A DNA stretch of 64,000 bases from Methanobrevibacter ruminantium M1 (GTDB taxonomy: Archaea; Methanobacteriota; Methanobacteria; Methanobacteriales; Methanobacteriaceae), in the NCBI RefSeq assembly GCF_000024185.1, contig NC_013790.1, positions 767,501 through 831,500 of the forward strand. Reading direction: 5' to 3'. This document shows, in pieces, positions 45,503 through 53,198 of this stretch. The notes beneath the pieces are model-generated. The model had not been told where the DNA came from, searched no databases, and saw only the letters and a program-made list of their open reading frames with translations. The position numbers and the translations under genes are program-made. The stretch's first letter is position 1. Each line of letters opens with the position of its first letter.

Positions 45503-46501
45503 ATGTTTGATGTGGAAAGTATTGAAGTGGAGTATTTTACTCTCAAGGAATTTAAATTTAAAAACGGAGAAGTCCTGAAGGATGCAAAAGTCGAATATAT
45601 CACCTTTGGAACTCCCAAATATGATGATAATGGAATTATAAATAATGCAGTAATCTATTTCCATGGAACAAGTGGCAATTGTCATTCTGCAAAGCGTTTA
45701 TGCGAATCTATGGGTAGCGGAGATATATTGGACACAGATAAGTTCTTCTTTATTTCATTAAGCACTTTAGGCAGTCCAAATTCAGCAAGCCCATCTTCAA
45801 CTGGCCTTATGAACAAGTTTCCAGAATATGACATAGAAGATATGGTCAATTTCCAAAAGCAGTTTGTTGAGGAAAGATTCGGAATCACCCATATTAAGGG
45901 GCTTATTGGAAACTCTATGGGTGGATTTGAAGTCCTGACATGGGGATGTGTCTATCCAGATTCTGTTGACTTTATAATTTCTCTTGTAAGCAGCTTTAAG
46001 GTAGGGGGCCACAATTATATATTAAGCAAGGTGATTGACAATATATTCACTTCAGATCCGGATTATAATGATGGCGCATATGATTTGCCTATTTCCGATT
46101 CTTTAAAGAGAAGCTTAAAGCTCTCATCAGATGCAATGTATTCATTTGGATTGTCACGGGAGGAATATCGAAATAACCTTACAAATGAGGAATTAACCGA
46201 ATTCATGGCAGAATTTGCAGAGGAAAGCCTTGAAGAGGATCCTAATGATGTGGTCTATATGAATAAGGCTTCCATTGATTTTGATATAAGTGAAGATTTA
46301 AAGAATATAAAGGCCAAGGTTTTAATTATAGCAATCAATCAAGATCAGTATTTCCCTCCTAATTTGGATGCAATTCCAATGAGCAAGATGATTGAAAACA
46401 ATAAATTGGTCATATTTGATTCCTGTATGGGTCATGTTGGCTCTGGTGAATTGTTTAAGATAGAAGATGACTTAAGGGAGTTTTTAACTGAATTCTACTA
46501 G
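45503..46501 (+). CDS. MetX-like alpha/beta hydrolase (homoserine O-acetyltransferase family)
   Basis: A 332-residue alpha/beta hydrolase of the MetX type. The nucleophile elbow is LIGNSMGGFEVLTWG with Ser in GNSMGG. The oxyanion segment is IYFHGTSGNCHSAKR, LSTLGSPNSASPSSTG matches the MetX loop, and the late IAINQDQYFPP and MGHVGSGE supply the Asp and His. Genuine MetX acetylates homoserine in methionine synthesis. In this branch the conserved GSxxP region and the long lid are changed, so another acyl transfer or hydrolysis is possible. The 3' end with its stop codon is duplicated in tandem. Confidence 0.82.
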   Translation: MFDVESIEVEYFTLKEFKFKNGEVLKDAKVEYITFGTPKYDDNGIINNAVIYFHGTSGNCHSAKRLCESMGSGDILDTDKFFFISLSTLGSPNSASPSSTGLMNKFPEYDIEDMVNFQKQFVEERFGITHIKGLIGNSMGGFEVLTWGCVYPDSVDFIISLVSSFKVGGHNYILSKVIDNIFTSDPDYNDGAYDLPISDSLKRSLKLSSDAMYSFGLSREEYRNNLTNEELTEFMAEFAEESLEEDPNDVVYMNKASIDFDISEDLKNIKAKVLIIAINQDQYFPPNLDAIPMSKMIENNKLVIFDSCMGHVGSGELFKIEDDLREFLTEFY

Positions 46502-46550
46502 ATATTAGTAGTTAATTTTTAACTGAATTCTACTAGATAAAAGTAGTTAA
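46481..46550 (+). repeat. Tandem duplication of the MetX-like gene end
   Basis: The 35-bp segment 46481-46515 (TTTTTAACTGAATTCTACTA, then GAT, then AGTAGTTAA), which spans the stop codon, is repeated directly at 46516-46550 with two or three changes. Confidence 0.9.
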
Positions 46551-46607
46551 TTTAAAAGAGTTAAATTTTTATTTATTTTCTAAATTATTAATTTTTCAGG
46601 TGTTTTT

Positions 46608-47012
46608 ATGGAAATAACTTATAAGGATACTCATGACTTTAAGGAAGAGGACCTAAAAGACTTGTTCTTATCAGTGGAATGGTCTTCAGGCCATTTTCCA
46701 GACAAGCTTGTCATAGCCATGAAAAACTTTGAGACAGTTTATTCTGCATGGGATGGCGATAAGTTGGTAGGTCTTGTTTCAGCTATGGATGATGGAATAA
46801 TGACTGCATATGTTCATTATGTTCTCATAAGACCTGAATATCAGGGAAAGGGAATTGGAAAAGAGCTATTGAAAAGAACAACAGATCATTATAAGGATTA
46901 TTTGAGAATAGTTGTGGTTTCATATAATGAAGAGATTGAATTCTATGAAGCCTGCGGCTTTGAAAAGGCAGATGATGCAAGCCCTATGTTTATAACAGAA
47001 TTATGGACTTAG
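46608..47012 (+). CDS. GNAT-family N-acetyltransferase
   Basis: A 134-residue single-domain acetyltransferase. The acetyl-CoA loop is RPEYQGKGIGKELLKR near residues 76-91, preceded by the beta4 strand AYVHYVLI. The B-motif EIEFYEACGFEKADDA follows near 107-122. An SD-like TTCAGGTGTTTTT is found before the ATG. The substrate is unknown. It is in line with the MetX-like gene upstream (106 bp) and a small unknown gene downstream; its stop region is duplicated in the downstream spacer. Confidence 0.88.
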   Translation: MEITYKDTHDFKEEDLKDLFLSVEWSSGHFPDKLVIAMKNFETVYSAWDGDKLVGLVSAMDDGIMTAYVHYVLIRPEYQGKGIGKELLKRTTDHYKDYLRIVVVSYNEEIEFYEACGFEKADDASPMFITELWT

Positions 47013-47117
47013 TTTAAAAAAGGTTTTATACTTACTAGTGGACTTAGTTTAAAAAAAGGTTTTATACTTACTCACGGACTTAAAAAAGGTTTTTTAACTG
47101 TTAAGGACTTAAAAAAG
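47005..47117 (+). repeat. Repeats derived from the GNAT gene end
   Basis: The segment GGACTTAGTTTAAAAAAGGT plus TTTATACTTACT (47005-47039), containing the TAG stop, recurs at 47040-47075. Shortened copies GGACTTAAAAAAGGTTTTTT at 47076 and GGACTTAAAAAAG at 47105 follow. Confidence 0.85.
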
Positions 47118-47146
47118 TTCAAATCAATTAATTAAAGAGGATTAAT

Positions 47147-47431
47147 ATGTTTAGCGTTAAAGTTGATGATTATGGTGAAACTGAAGATGATATGCATTTT
47201 GTAACTTATATGATTTCAGGATTAAGTGAAGCTGAATTGGATTATCTTATTGCTAATCTTGAAGGAGAGCTTGCCCTTGAGGATGGCAATCTGTTTTTAA
47301 ATATATTCTATTCAAAGCAGTTCTTCCCATTTGGTTCAGATGATGCTCATTTCAAATTGGACGACTTTATTAAAAGGGAAGAAATAGAAATGACTTATTT
47401 CATTGCAAGCTTTTTAGAGGATATGAAATAA
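47147..47431 (+). CDS. Small acidic hypothetical protein
   Basis: A 94-residue acidic protein starting MFSVKVDDYGETEDDMHFVT. Secondary structure appears mixed (beta in the first 20 residues, helix around SGLSEAELDYLIANLEGEL). A good SD, AAAGAGGATTAAT, precedes the ATG, so translation is well supported. It is the last of a run of plus-strand genes after the GNAT. I do not recognise a family. Confidence 0.65.
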   Translation: MFSVKVDDYGETEDDMHFVTYMISGLSEAELDYLIANLEGELALEDGNLFLNIFYSKQFFPFGSDDAHFKLDDFIKREEIEMTYFIASFLEDMK

Positions 47432-47528
47432 GTTTAATCTTTTTTCTTCTTTATTTTTTTATTAATTCATTAAAAAATTTCTATTTTTCTATAAAAATGA
47501 TATATTAAACTTATGATTCTTTTTTTTA

Positions 47529-48470
47529 TTAAACAACCAAATCTGGCTTGTTCTTGCTTTGATACGCATACCAAGTACTGTTTTCAATCAGGAACTCTCT
47601 AGCTGCATATGAAAGTATCTCATCAGTTTCTCCTTCTGTTCTTATTCTGTCTTCTATAATTCCATATAGTTCAACCATCCTTTCATGGTCATCTATCTTT
47701 TCGCTTAAGGACATCTTTCCGTAATAGCTTCCTAAAAAGAGTGTGAATGCAGACATTCCAGCCATAGCTAATTTGATGCCTAGATGAATTATATCTCCAT
47801 TTAAATTGAAAGTTGAAGCGGGTATGAGATATTCAAAGATCAATGCAATTATATAGGTGGCTATTGTCACTGTAATTGATGCATATGTGACTATTTTCTG
47901 TGTCCTCATTTTCTTTTTTGACTTTTGAAGAGCCCCTTCATGATATTTCTTTTGGTGTATAATCCAGTTATCCCTTATTTCTCTCTTTTGAGGCAATTCA
48001 GTGAAATCCAAGGTTCCCAATACCTCTTTAACCAATGGAACTCCATGCTCGATAAACCAAGGGAGGATATCTATAACCTTTTCCTGGGCTCCTGCATAGC
48101 TTAGGAAAAACTGAAGCCTTAATGATTCTGCTAAGACCCTGTATTCAAGATATTTATCATGATAGTTCAACTTATTTGAGACTAAATGAATTCCTATTAG
48201 GATAAACATCAAAAGCACGCAAGGTATGATAAAGGCGCTTATGTCCCATTCAAAATAGATGAAGAATATGATTGTAATTATGGTTCCTATGCTGGCAAGC
48301 AAAAGCAGGATATTATTGTGTATGTTTTGGTTTTTTCCGCTTAATGCCCCTGCAATTCCATGTAGTTCATCTATTTGAAGCAGTGTAGGATTGTCTATTT
48401 CCTTTAGCAAAGGACGATATGTTCCTTTAAAGTTTGCCTTGTCCTTATCAAATGTTTCTTTGCTTATCAT
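47529..48470 (-). CDS. Four-TM protein resembling SMODS/SLOG-associating 2TM effectors
   Basis: A 313-residue protein with two pairs of membrane helices: residues about 53-73 and 77-97, then 192-216 and 228-248. After the first pair comes YLEYRVLAESLRLQFFLSYA (108-127), and between the pairs REIRDNWIIHQKKYHEGALQ (163-182). After the second pair comes AAREFLIENSTWYAYQS (289-305). These 'EYRxLAExLR', 'WIxxQxxYH' and 'xENxxWY' blocks are those I associate with 2TM effector domains attached to SLOG/SMODS or NTP-sensing proteins in conflict systems. No sensor gene is adjacent. The effector role is inferred, and a different transporter-like role remains possible. Confidence 0.6.
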   Translation of the reverse strand: MISKETFDKDKANFKGTYRPLLKEIDNPTLLQIDELHGIAGALSGKNQNIHNNILLLLASIGTIITIIFFIYFEWDISAFIIPCVLLMFILIGIHLVSNKLNYHDKYLEYRVLAESLRLQFFLSYAGAQEKVIDILPWFIEHGVPLVKEVLGTLDFTELPQKREIRDNWIIHQKKYHEGALQKSKKKMRTQKIVTYASITVTIATYIIALIFEYLIPASTFNLNGDIIHLGIKLAMAGMSAFTLFLGSYYGKMSLSEKIDDHERMVELYGIIEDRIRTEGETDEILSYAAREFLIENSTWYAYQSKNKPDLVV

Positions 48471-48484
48471 AGTATCCGTTTAGT

Positions 48485-48600
48485 AGTTTCTATAAAAATA
48501 GATGGTTTTAATAATTGATTGATAGTTTTAGTTCTTAAAATGGATTAAATCTTTAATTAGATTTTTAAGAACTGATTAATAGTTTCAGTTCTTAAAAAGC
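48485..48600. repeat. Repeat pair in the upstream region of the 2TM gene
   Basis: A 27-bp segment of the type TGATTGATAGTTTTAGTTCT followed by TAAAA occurs near 48515-48541 and again, with three changes, near 48572-48598, separated by ATTAGATTTTTAAGAAC. Confidence 0.6.
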
Positions 48601-48639
48601 GATTTGATATTAAATATTAAAAAAAGAATAAATTAAATT

Positions 48640-49557
48640 TTATTTAGAAGCGTCAAGCATTCTTTCAACTGCAGAAATAGACCTTTCTGCAATGTCTTCT
48701 GGAACGGTGATTAAAGGCTCCTCATTAACAAGACAGTCTTTAAGCTTTTCAAGTGTGTGAAGCTTCATTGTCTTGCAGATAGCTCCTTCAAGCAAAGGAT
48801 AGTATGTTTTATCTGGGAATTCTGCTTCAAGTCTTGTAATGAGATCCACTTCAGTTCCAATGACAAATTCTTGCTTTTCGCTATCTCTGATGTGTGAAAG
48901 CATTCCTCCAGTGCTTAAGACGTAATCTGCCATATCCTGAACTTCCTTATTGGATTCTGGGTGAATGATTATCTCAGCATTAGGATATTTTTTCCTTGCA
49001 TCATCTATATCCTCCTTATGGAATAGCTTGTGAACATAGCAGTGACCGTCACCTGGAATCGGAATGATCTTTTTGTCAGTGAATGGTTGTACAAACTCTC
49101 CAAGGTTTGTATCTGGTCCAAAGAGAATGGTATCCTCTTCTATGCTTTCTACAACCTTTTTAACATTTCCAGAGGTACAGAGAATATCGGATTCTGCCTT
49201 TGCCTCTCCGAGACTGTTTACATACAGGCATACTGCAGCGTCAGGATATTTTTTCTTAGCTTCTATTACTTGTTCTCCTGTAAGCATATGTGCCATAGGA
49301 CATTCCGCTTCAATATCTGGTATTAAAACCTTCTTGTCTGGATTTAACATATATGCAGTTTCTGCCATAAAGTCTACGCCACAGAAGACTATGATGTCCT
49401 TGTCATCAATCTCTTTTGCTTTCATGCATAATTCAAGAGAATCTCCTAGAAAATCAGCTATTTCCTGAATCTCTTTAGGCTGATAATTGTGAGCAAGAAT
49501 GATTGCATTCTTCTCTTCTTTCAATTGAATAATTTCGTTCTGTAATTCTGTTGTCAT
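48640..49557 (-). CDS. nadA: Quinolinate synthase A
   Basis: A 305-residue 4Fe-4S enzyme that condenses iminoaspartate with dihydroxyacetone phosphate to quinolinate in NAD synthesis. It shows the three-fold repeat structure with AILAHNYQPKEIQEIADFLG at the start and FCGVDFMAETAYMLNPDKKV. Further conserved blocks are IPDIEAECPMAHM, VNSLGEAKAESDILCTS, DTNLGEFV and PGDGHCYVHKLF. Conserved cysteines in these blocks ligate the cluster. An SD-like GTGATAAA precedes the ATG. The partner nadC lies 2.3 kb to the right on the opposite strand. Confidence 0.96.
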   Translation of the reverse strand: MTTELQNEIIQLKEEKNAIILAHNYQPKEIQEIADFLGDSLELCMKAKEIDDKDIIVFCGVDFMAETAYMLNPDKKVLIPDIEAECPMAHMLTGEQVIEAKKKYPDAAVCLYVNSLGEAKAESDILCTSGNVKKVVESIEEDTILFGPDTNLGEFVQPFTDKKIIPIPGDGHCYVHKLFHKEDIDDARKKYPNAEIIIHPESNKEVQDMADYVLSTGGMLSHIRDSEKQEFVIGTEVDLITRLEAEFPDKTYYPLLEGAICKTMKLHTLEKLKDCLVNEEPLITVPEDIAERSISAVERMLDASK

Positions 49558-49797
49558 TTTATCACTAAAAATACTTGTTTAAAATGATATTTTCTTATTT
49601 GTTGTTTTATAAAGAATTTCTTCTTTAATAAAAGGTTTTTGTGAATTTTGGGTTTAATAAAGAATTATTCTTATGATTATGAATATTGTTGTTTTTAAAT
49701 ATATTTTGTTTAAACTTAATATTATATTTATGTTTAATAAGATTAAGTAGTTTAGTCATATTTTTTTAATTTGCCGTAAACTTGCTTTTAGCGGATA

Positions 49798-50604
49798 TTA
49801 TTTAACTATCCTTAAGATGCCTGCATTCTTTTCATCCATGAGATAGTCATAAATTAGTTTATTGCTTTCTTCTAAGATTACAGCTTTTCCAGGGTCTCTA
49901 TCCTTATAATCATTTATCCAAAAGCTGATTTCAACTTTAGAGCCTTCTTCATTTATTTCTCTAGCTAAAATGACTGGTTCTTTGTCTTTATTGATATATT
50001 CATATTTTTCCATAGCCTCTGTCATCTTTTGCTTGTATTCGAAGATATCAAATCCATGAGGCAATATCACATCAAGCCTAAGCCTATAATCCTCTCCCAT
50101 TGGGAAGTTTTTATATGTTTTGGTTGAAAGAACAGAGTTTGGAATGGTTACCTTAAAGTTATCCATACCAATCATTGTTGTATTTCTAAACCCAACCTTT
50201 GTGATGGCTCCTTTTCTCCCGTCAATCTCTATGGTTTCTCCAACTTGGACGTTCTTATCTCCAATTACAAATATTCCAGATATGAAATTGGATACGATGT
50301 CCTTAGATGCAAAACCGATGACGATACTGACAATTCCTAAGCTCAATATGATGTTTTGAAGGTCTATTCCAATTAGATTCAATATCAAAGCAAGTGCAAT
50401 TATAATAATTCCATATTTAAGGATGTCTTTTAGGAGATAATGGGCAGTAAGATTGATTTCATACTTTTTCTCTATTCTTAGAAGTGATTTTTCTCCTAGC
50501 TTTATGATTATTGCTGCAGCTATGATTATTACAATAATTGATATGATTGTGCTTAAATCAAGCAGATTTAGTAGAATTTGATAAAGCCATTCTGTTGTTG
50601 TCAT
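49798..50604 (-). CDS. MscS-family mechanosensitive channel
   Basis: A 268-residue small-conductance mechanosensitive channel. N-terminal helices lie at about 17-35, 60-82 and the pore helix at 85-110 (LGIVSIVIGFASKDIVSNFI, with the Gly/Ala ridges). The beta domain follows with VGETIEIDGRKGAITKVGFR and MIGMDNFKVTIPNSVL, the hallmark of MscS. It releases solutes on hypo-osmotic shock. An SD (AGAGGAGC) precedes the ATG. Unusually, a run of eight Gs sits just upstream (50619-50626). RNase Z lies 93 bp upstream on the same strand. Confidence 0.92.
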   Translation of the reverse strand: MTTTEWLYQILLNLLDLSTIISIIVIIIAAAIIIKLGEKSLLRIEKKYEINLTAHYLLKDILKYGIIIIALALILNLIGIDLQNIILSLGIVSIVIGFASKDIVSNFISGIFVIGDKNVQVGETIEIDGRKGAITKVGFRNTTMIGMDNFKVTIPNSVLSTKTYKNFPMGEDYRLRLDVILPHGFDIFEYKQKMTEAMEKYEYINKDKEPVILAREINEEGSKVEISFWINDYKDRDPGKAVILEESNKLIYDYLMDEKNAGILRIVK

Positions 50605-50618
50605 TTTTGCTCCTCTTT

Positions 50619-50626
50619 GGGGGGGG
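50619..50626. repeat. G8 homopolymer in the mscS leader
   Basis: Eight consecutive G (C on the coding strand), 15 bp upstream of the mscS ATG and next to the SD. Long G/C runs are unusual in this AT-rich sequence. Confidence 0.85.
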
Positions 50627-50697
50627 ATTACTCCTTATCTTTGCTCTTTAATGATAATTTATGCTTTTCATTGTCTAATTATTTAAGGATATTGTAT

Positions 50698-51609
50698 TTA
50701 TTCCTTGTCTTTGCTGTTTATATTAAAAACCTTAAAGTCTTCAGCCACTTCAACATTATCGAATGCTTCCTTGGCTTCTCTTTCCAAGACGCTGAATTCC
50801 TGATACCTTGGGCTTATGTGTGTTAGAATCAATTTCCCTACATTTGCCTCTCTAGCTATGTCTGCAGCGTCCCTTGCTGTGGAATGATCATGTTCGTATG
50901 CATGAAGCCGGTCTTCTTCTTCAAAGGTCGCTTCGTGGATTAAAATGTCGCTGTCTCTTGCAAGTTCGATAAGCTTAAAGGAAGGTCTTGTGTCTCCTGA
51001 ATAAGTTACCTTAAGGCCTTTTCTAGGAGGACCAAGGACTTGTTCTGGCTTGATTATTTTGCCGTCTATTTCAACTTCTTCTCCTCTGTGAAGCTTTCCA
51101 AAGGCAGGTCCTACTGGAACACCAAGCTCAATGGCCTTTTCCCTTATGAAACGAGGTTTTTTCTTTTCAATAATTGAATAAGCATTATTTGGGACGCTAT
51201 GTTTTGTTTTTGTGGTTTCTATTCTGTACTTTTCTGTTTCTACAACAATTCCTTCGTCGATTTCATGAATGTTAAGATTGAAGTCAATCTTGAAGTATCC
51301 GGTATGGGTGATTGCATTCATCACTTTTTTAAGTCCTCTTGGCCCATAGATATCTAGATCCTCTTCCCTTTGCCTAAGTCCCATTGATTGAATTAGTCCT
51401 CCTAATCCAAGTATGTGGTCTCCGTGGAAATGGGTGATGAATATTTTATCCACTTTCATTGGACTTACATTTGCTTCAATGAACTGTCTTTGGGTTCCTT
51501 CTCCACAATCAAAGAGAAATACTTCTCCAAATTCTCTTATGACAATTGCAGCATGGTTTCTCTCCCTTGAAGGCACTGCAGAGGATGTTCCTAAAAATAT
51601 GATTTCCAT
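50698..51609 (-). CDS. rnz: Ribonuclease Z
   Basis: A 303-residue metallo-beta-lactamase-fold tRNA 3' processing endonuclease. The metal site ITHFHGDHILGLGG (58-71) contains H60-x-H62-x-D64-H65. Further blocks are FDCGEGTQRQF, VTYSGDTRPS, LIHEATFEEE with the DRLHAYEHDHSTARDAADIA switch region, and LTHISPRYQ near the C-terminus. It removes the 3' trailer of pre-tRNAs before CCA addition. The length is standard for the short RNase Z form. It starts at ATG 51609. Confidence 0.95.
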   Translation of the reverse strand: MEIIFLGTSSAVPSRERNHAAIVIREFGEVFLFDCGEGTQRQFIEANVSPMKVDKIFITHFHGDHILGLGGLIQSMGLRQREEDLDIYGPRGLKKVMNAITHTGYFKIDFNLNIHEIDEGIVVETEKYRIETTKTKHSVPNNAYSIIEKKKPRFIREKAIELGVPVGPAFGKLHRGEEVEIDGKIIKPEQVLGPPRKGLKVTYSGDTRPSFKLIELARDSDILIHEATFEEEDRLHAYEHDHSTARDAADIAREANVGKLILTHISPRYQEFSVLEREAKEAFDNVEVAEDFKVFNINSKDKE

Positions 51610-51883
51610 ATGATCACTAGATTTTAATTTATTAATCGATTCGGTTTTATTCCATTATTTGGATTTAAAATAATTTTTTTCTCTTATTTTTAATTTTTGT
51701 TAATTTAAATATATAAACTATAACAACTAATATTTATTTAAGTAAAATATTTAGAAAATATTTAATTTATCTGTTTAAATATTTTTTTCGATTATGTAAT
51801 TCTTAAATATTTAAATCTTTGAGTACTATTTAATTCTTAGAAATATTAGTTATTCTTATTTAAAATTTATTATTGGTGTAAAG

Positions 51884-52714
51884 ATGGATGATATAATTAA
51901 ATTTATGCTTGAAGAGGATGAAGGCTTTGGCGATATCACTTCAAATGCATTGATTCCTCAAGATAAGGTTTTTTATGCTAAGCTAATCTCAAAGGATGAA
52001 GGAATCCTTGCTGGGATTGAGATAATTAAGGAAATCTTTTTGGAATATGGAATAGATATTCTGTCCTCTAAAAATGATGGGGATGAAATCAAAAAAGGAG
52101 ATATTCTTCTTGAAATTGAAGGAAACGCAAGAAAAATTCTTCTTTTAGAGAGAACTGCACTTAACCTTCTTATGAGGATGTCTGGCGTAGCCACCAAAAC
52201 CCATAGGGTTGTAAGCAGTGTAAAAGAAGTCAATGATAAGGTTAGAGTTGCAGGAACTCGTAAGACTGCTCCAGCACTTCAAAAGTATGATAAGATAGCT
52301 ATTTCAATTGGGGGAGGAGACCCTCACAGGTACGGTTTGGATGATATGGTTTTAATTAAGGACAATCATATTGCAGTGGTCGGATCTGTTAAGGATGCTC
52401 TTAGATTGGCTAAAGAGAATGTCAGCTTTTCTAAAAAGATTGAAATAGAGGTTGAATCTGCCGATGATGCGGTGATTGCAGCAGAGAATGGTGCAGACAT
52501 TATCATGTTTGATAATATGAGTCCCAAAGAAGCTCAAGATAGTTTAGATGCTCTTATTGATAATGATTTAAGGAATGGTGTCCTTATTGAAATCTCAGGG
52601 GGAATTACTGAGGATAATATACTTGATTATGCTCCTTTAGATGTTGATATCATATCTTTAGGCTCTCTTACCCATCAAGCAAGCAGCTTGAACTTTAGCT
52701 TGGATATGGATTGA
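51884..52714 (+). CDS. nadC: Nicotinate-nucleotide pyrophosphorylase (quinolinate PRTase)
   Basis: A 276-residue enzyme that converts quinolinate and PRPP to nicotinate mononucleotide. It has the usual N-terminal open-faced sandwich (EDEGFGDITSNALIPQDK, ILLEIEGNARKILLLERTAL) and the barrel with VAGTRKTAPALQKYDKIAIS, GGGDPHRYGLDDMVLIKDNH, KIEIEVESADDAVIAAENGA and GGITEDNILDYA. Catalytic Arg, Lys and Glu residues are present in these blocks. It completes the pathway after NadA. An SD-like GGTGTAAAG precedes the ATG. An aspartate dehydrogenase or NadB was not found in the window. Confidence 0.96.
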   Translation: MDDIIKFMLEEDEGFGDITSNALIPQDKVFYAKLISKDEGILAGIEIIKEIFLEYGIDILSSKNDGDEIKKGDILLEIEGNARKILLLERTALNLLMRMSGVATKTHRVVSSVKEVNDKVRVAGTRKTAPALQKYDKIAISIGGGDPHRYGLDDMVLIKDNHIAVVGSVKDALRLAKENVSFSKKIEIEVESADDAVIAAENGADIIMFDNMSPKEAQDSLDALIDNDLRNGVLIEISGGITEDNILDYAPLDVDIISLGSLTHQASSLNFSLDMD

Positions 52715-52868
52715 TTTTATCTGTTTATTTCAAATTTTATTTATTTTCTTATATTTTAAAGACTTTATAAAGTTCTTGAAGCTATATATAAGTCTTTTTC
52801 CTTAATGGATAGTAGGAAATTTTATATATTTTATTAATTAATTTAATATTAAGCTTTGAGGTGATAAC

Positions 52869-53126
52869 ATGGCTGAACTTGATAACAACATAAAGGAAAA
52901 ACTTACAGAAGTGTTTAAAGAAGAATTAGGCAAAGACGATTTTGAATTGAATTATCTGATTACAGACAACGAAATCACATTTTTCTTTGGCATCTCTGAA
53001 GGAAAGGAACTTTCTCTCGATGGAATTGAAAAGATTTCTAGCATAATCGATGGAGGTTATGAGGGAAATTCCATTGTTAATCAGGAATACAGGTACAAAT
53101 TCAATTTAGACCCTTGTTCTGATTAG
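52869..53126 (+). CDS. Small acidic hypothetical protein
   Basis: An 85-residue acidic protein (MAELDNNIKEKLTEVFKEEL...). A helix at residues 5-20 is followed by strands such as NYLITDNEITFFFGI and YRYKFNLD. The SD GAGGTGATAAC is one of the best in the window, so translation is well supported. It lies 155 bp after nadC. I do not recognise a family. Confidence 0.65.
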   Translation: MAELDNNIKEKLTEVFKEELGKDDFELNYLITDNEITFFFGISEGKELSLDGIEKISSIIDGGYEGNSIVNQEYRYKFNLDPCSD

Positions 53127-53198
53127 ATAAAATCTATTTTTCATATTTTTATTTTTTTTATTCTATTTTTTGAAGATTTGCTTTTTTTTTATTGCTCA

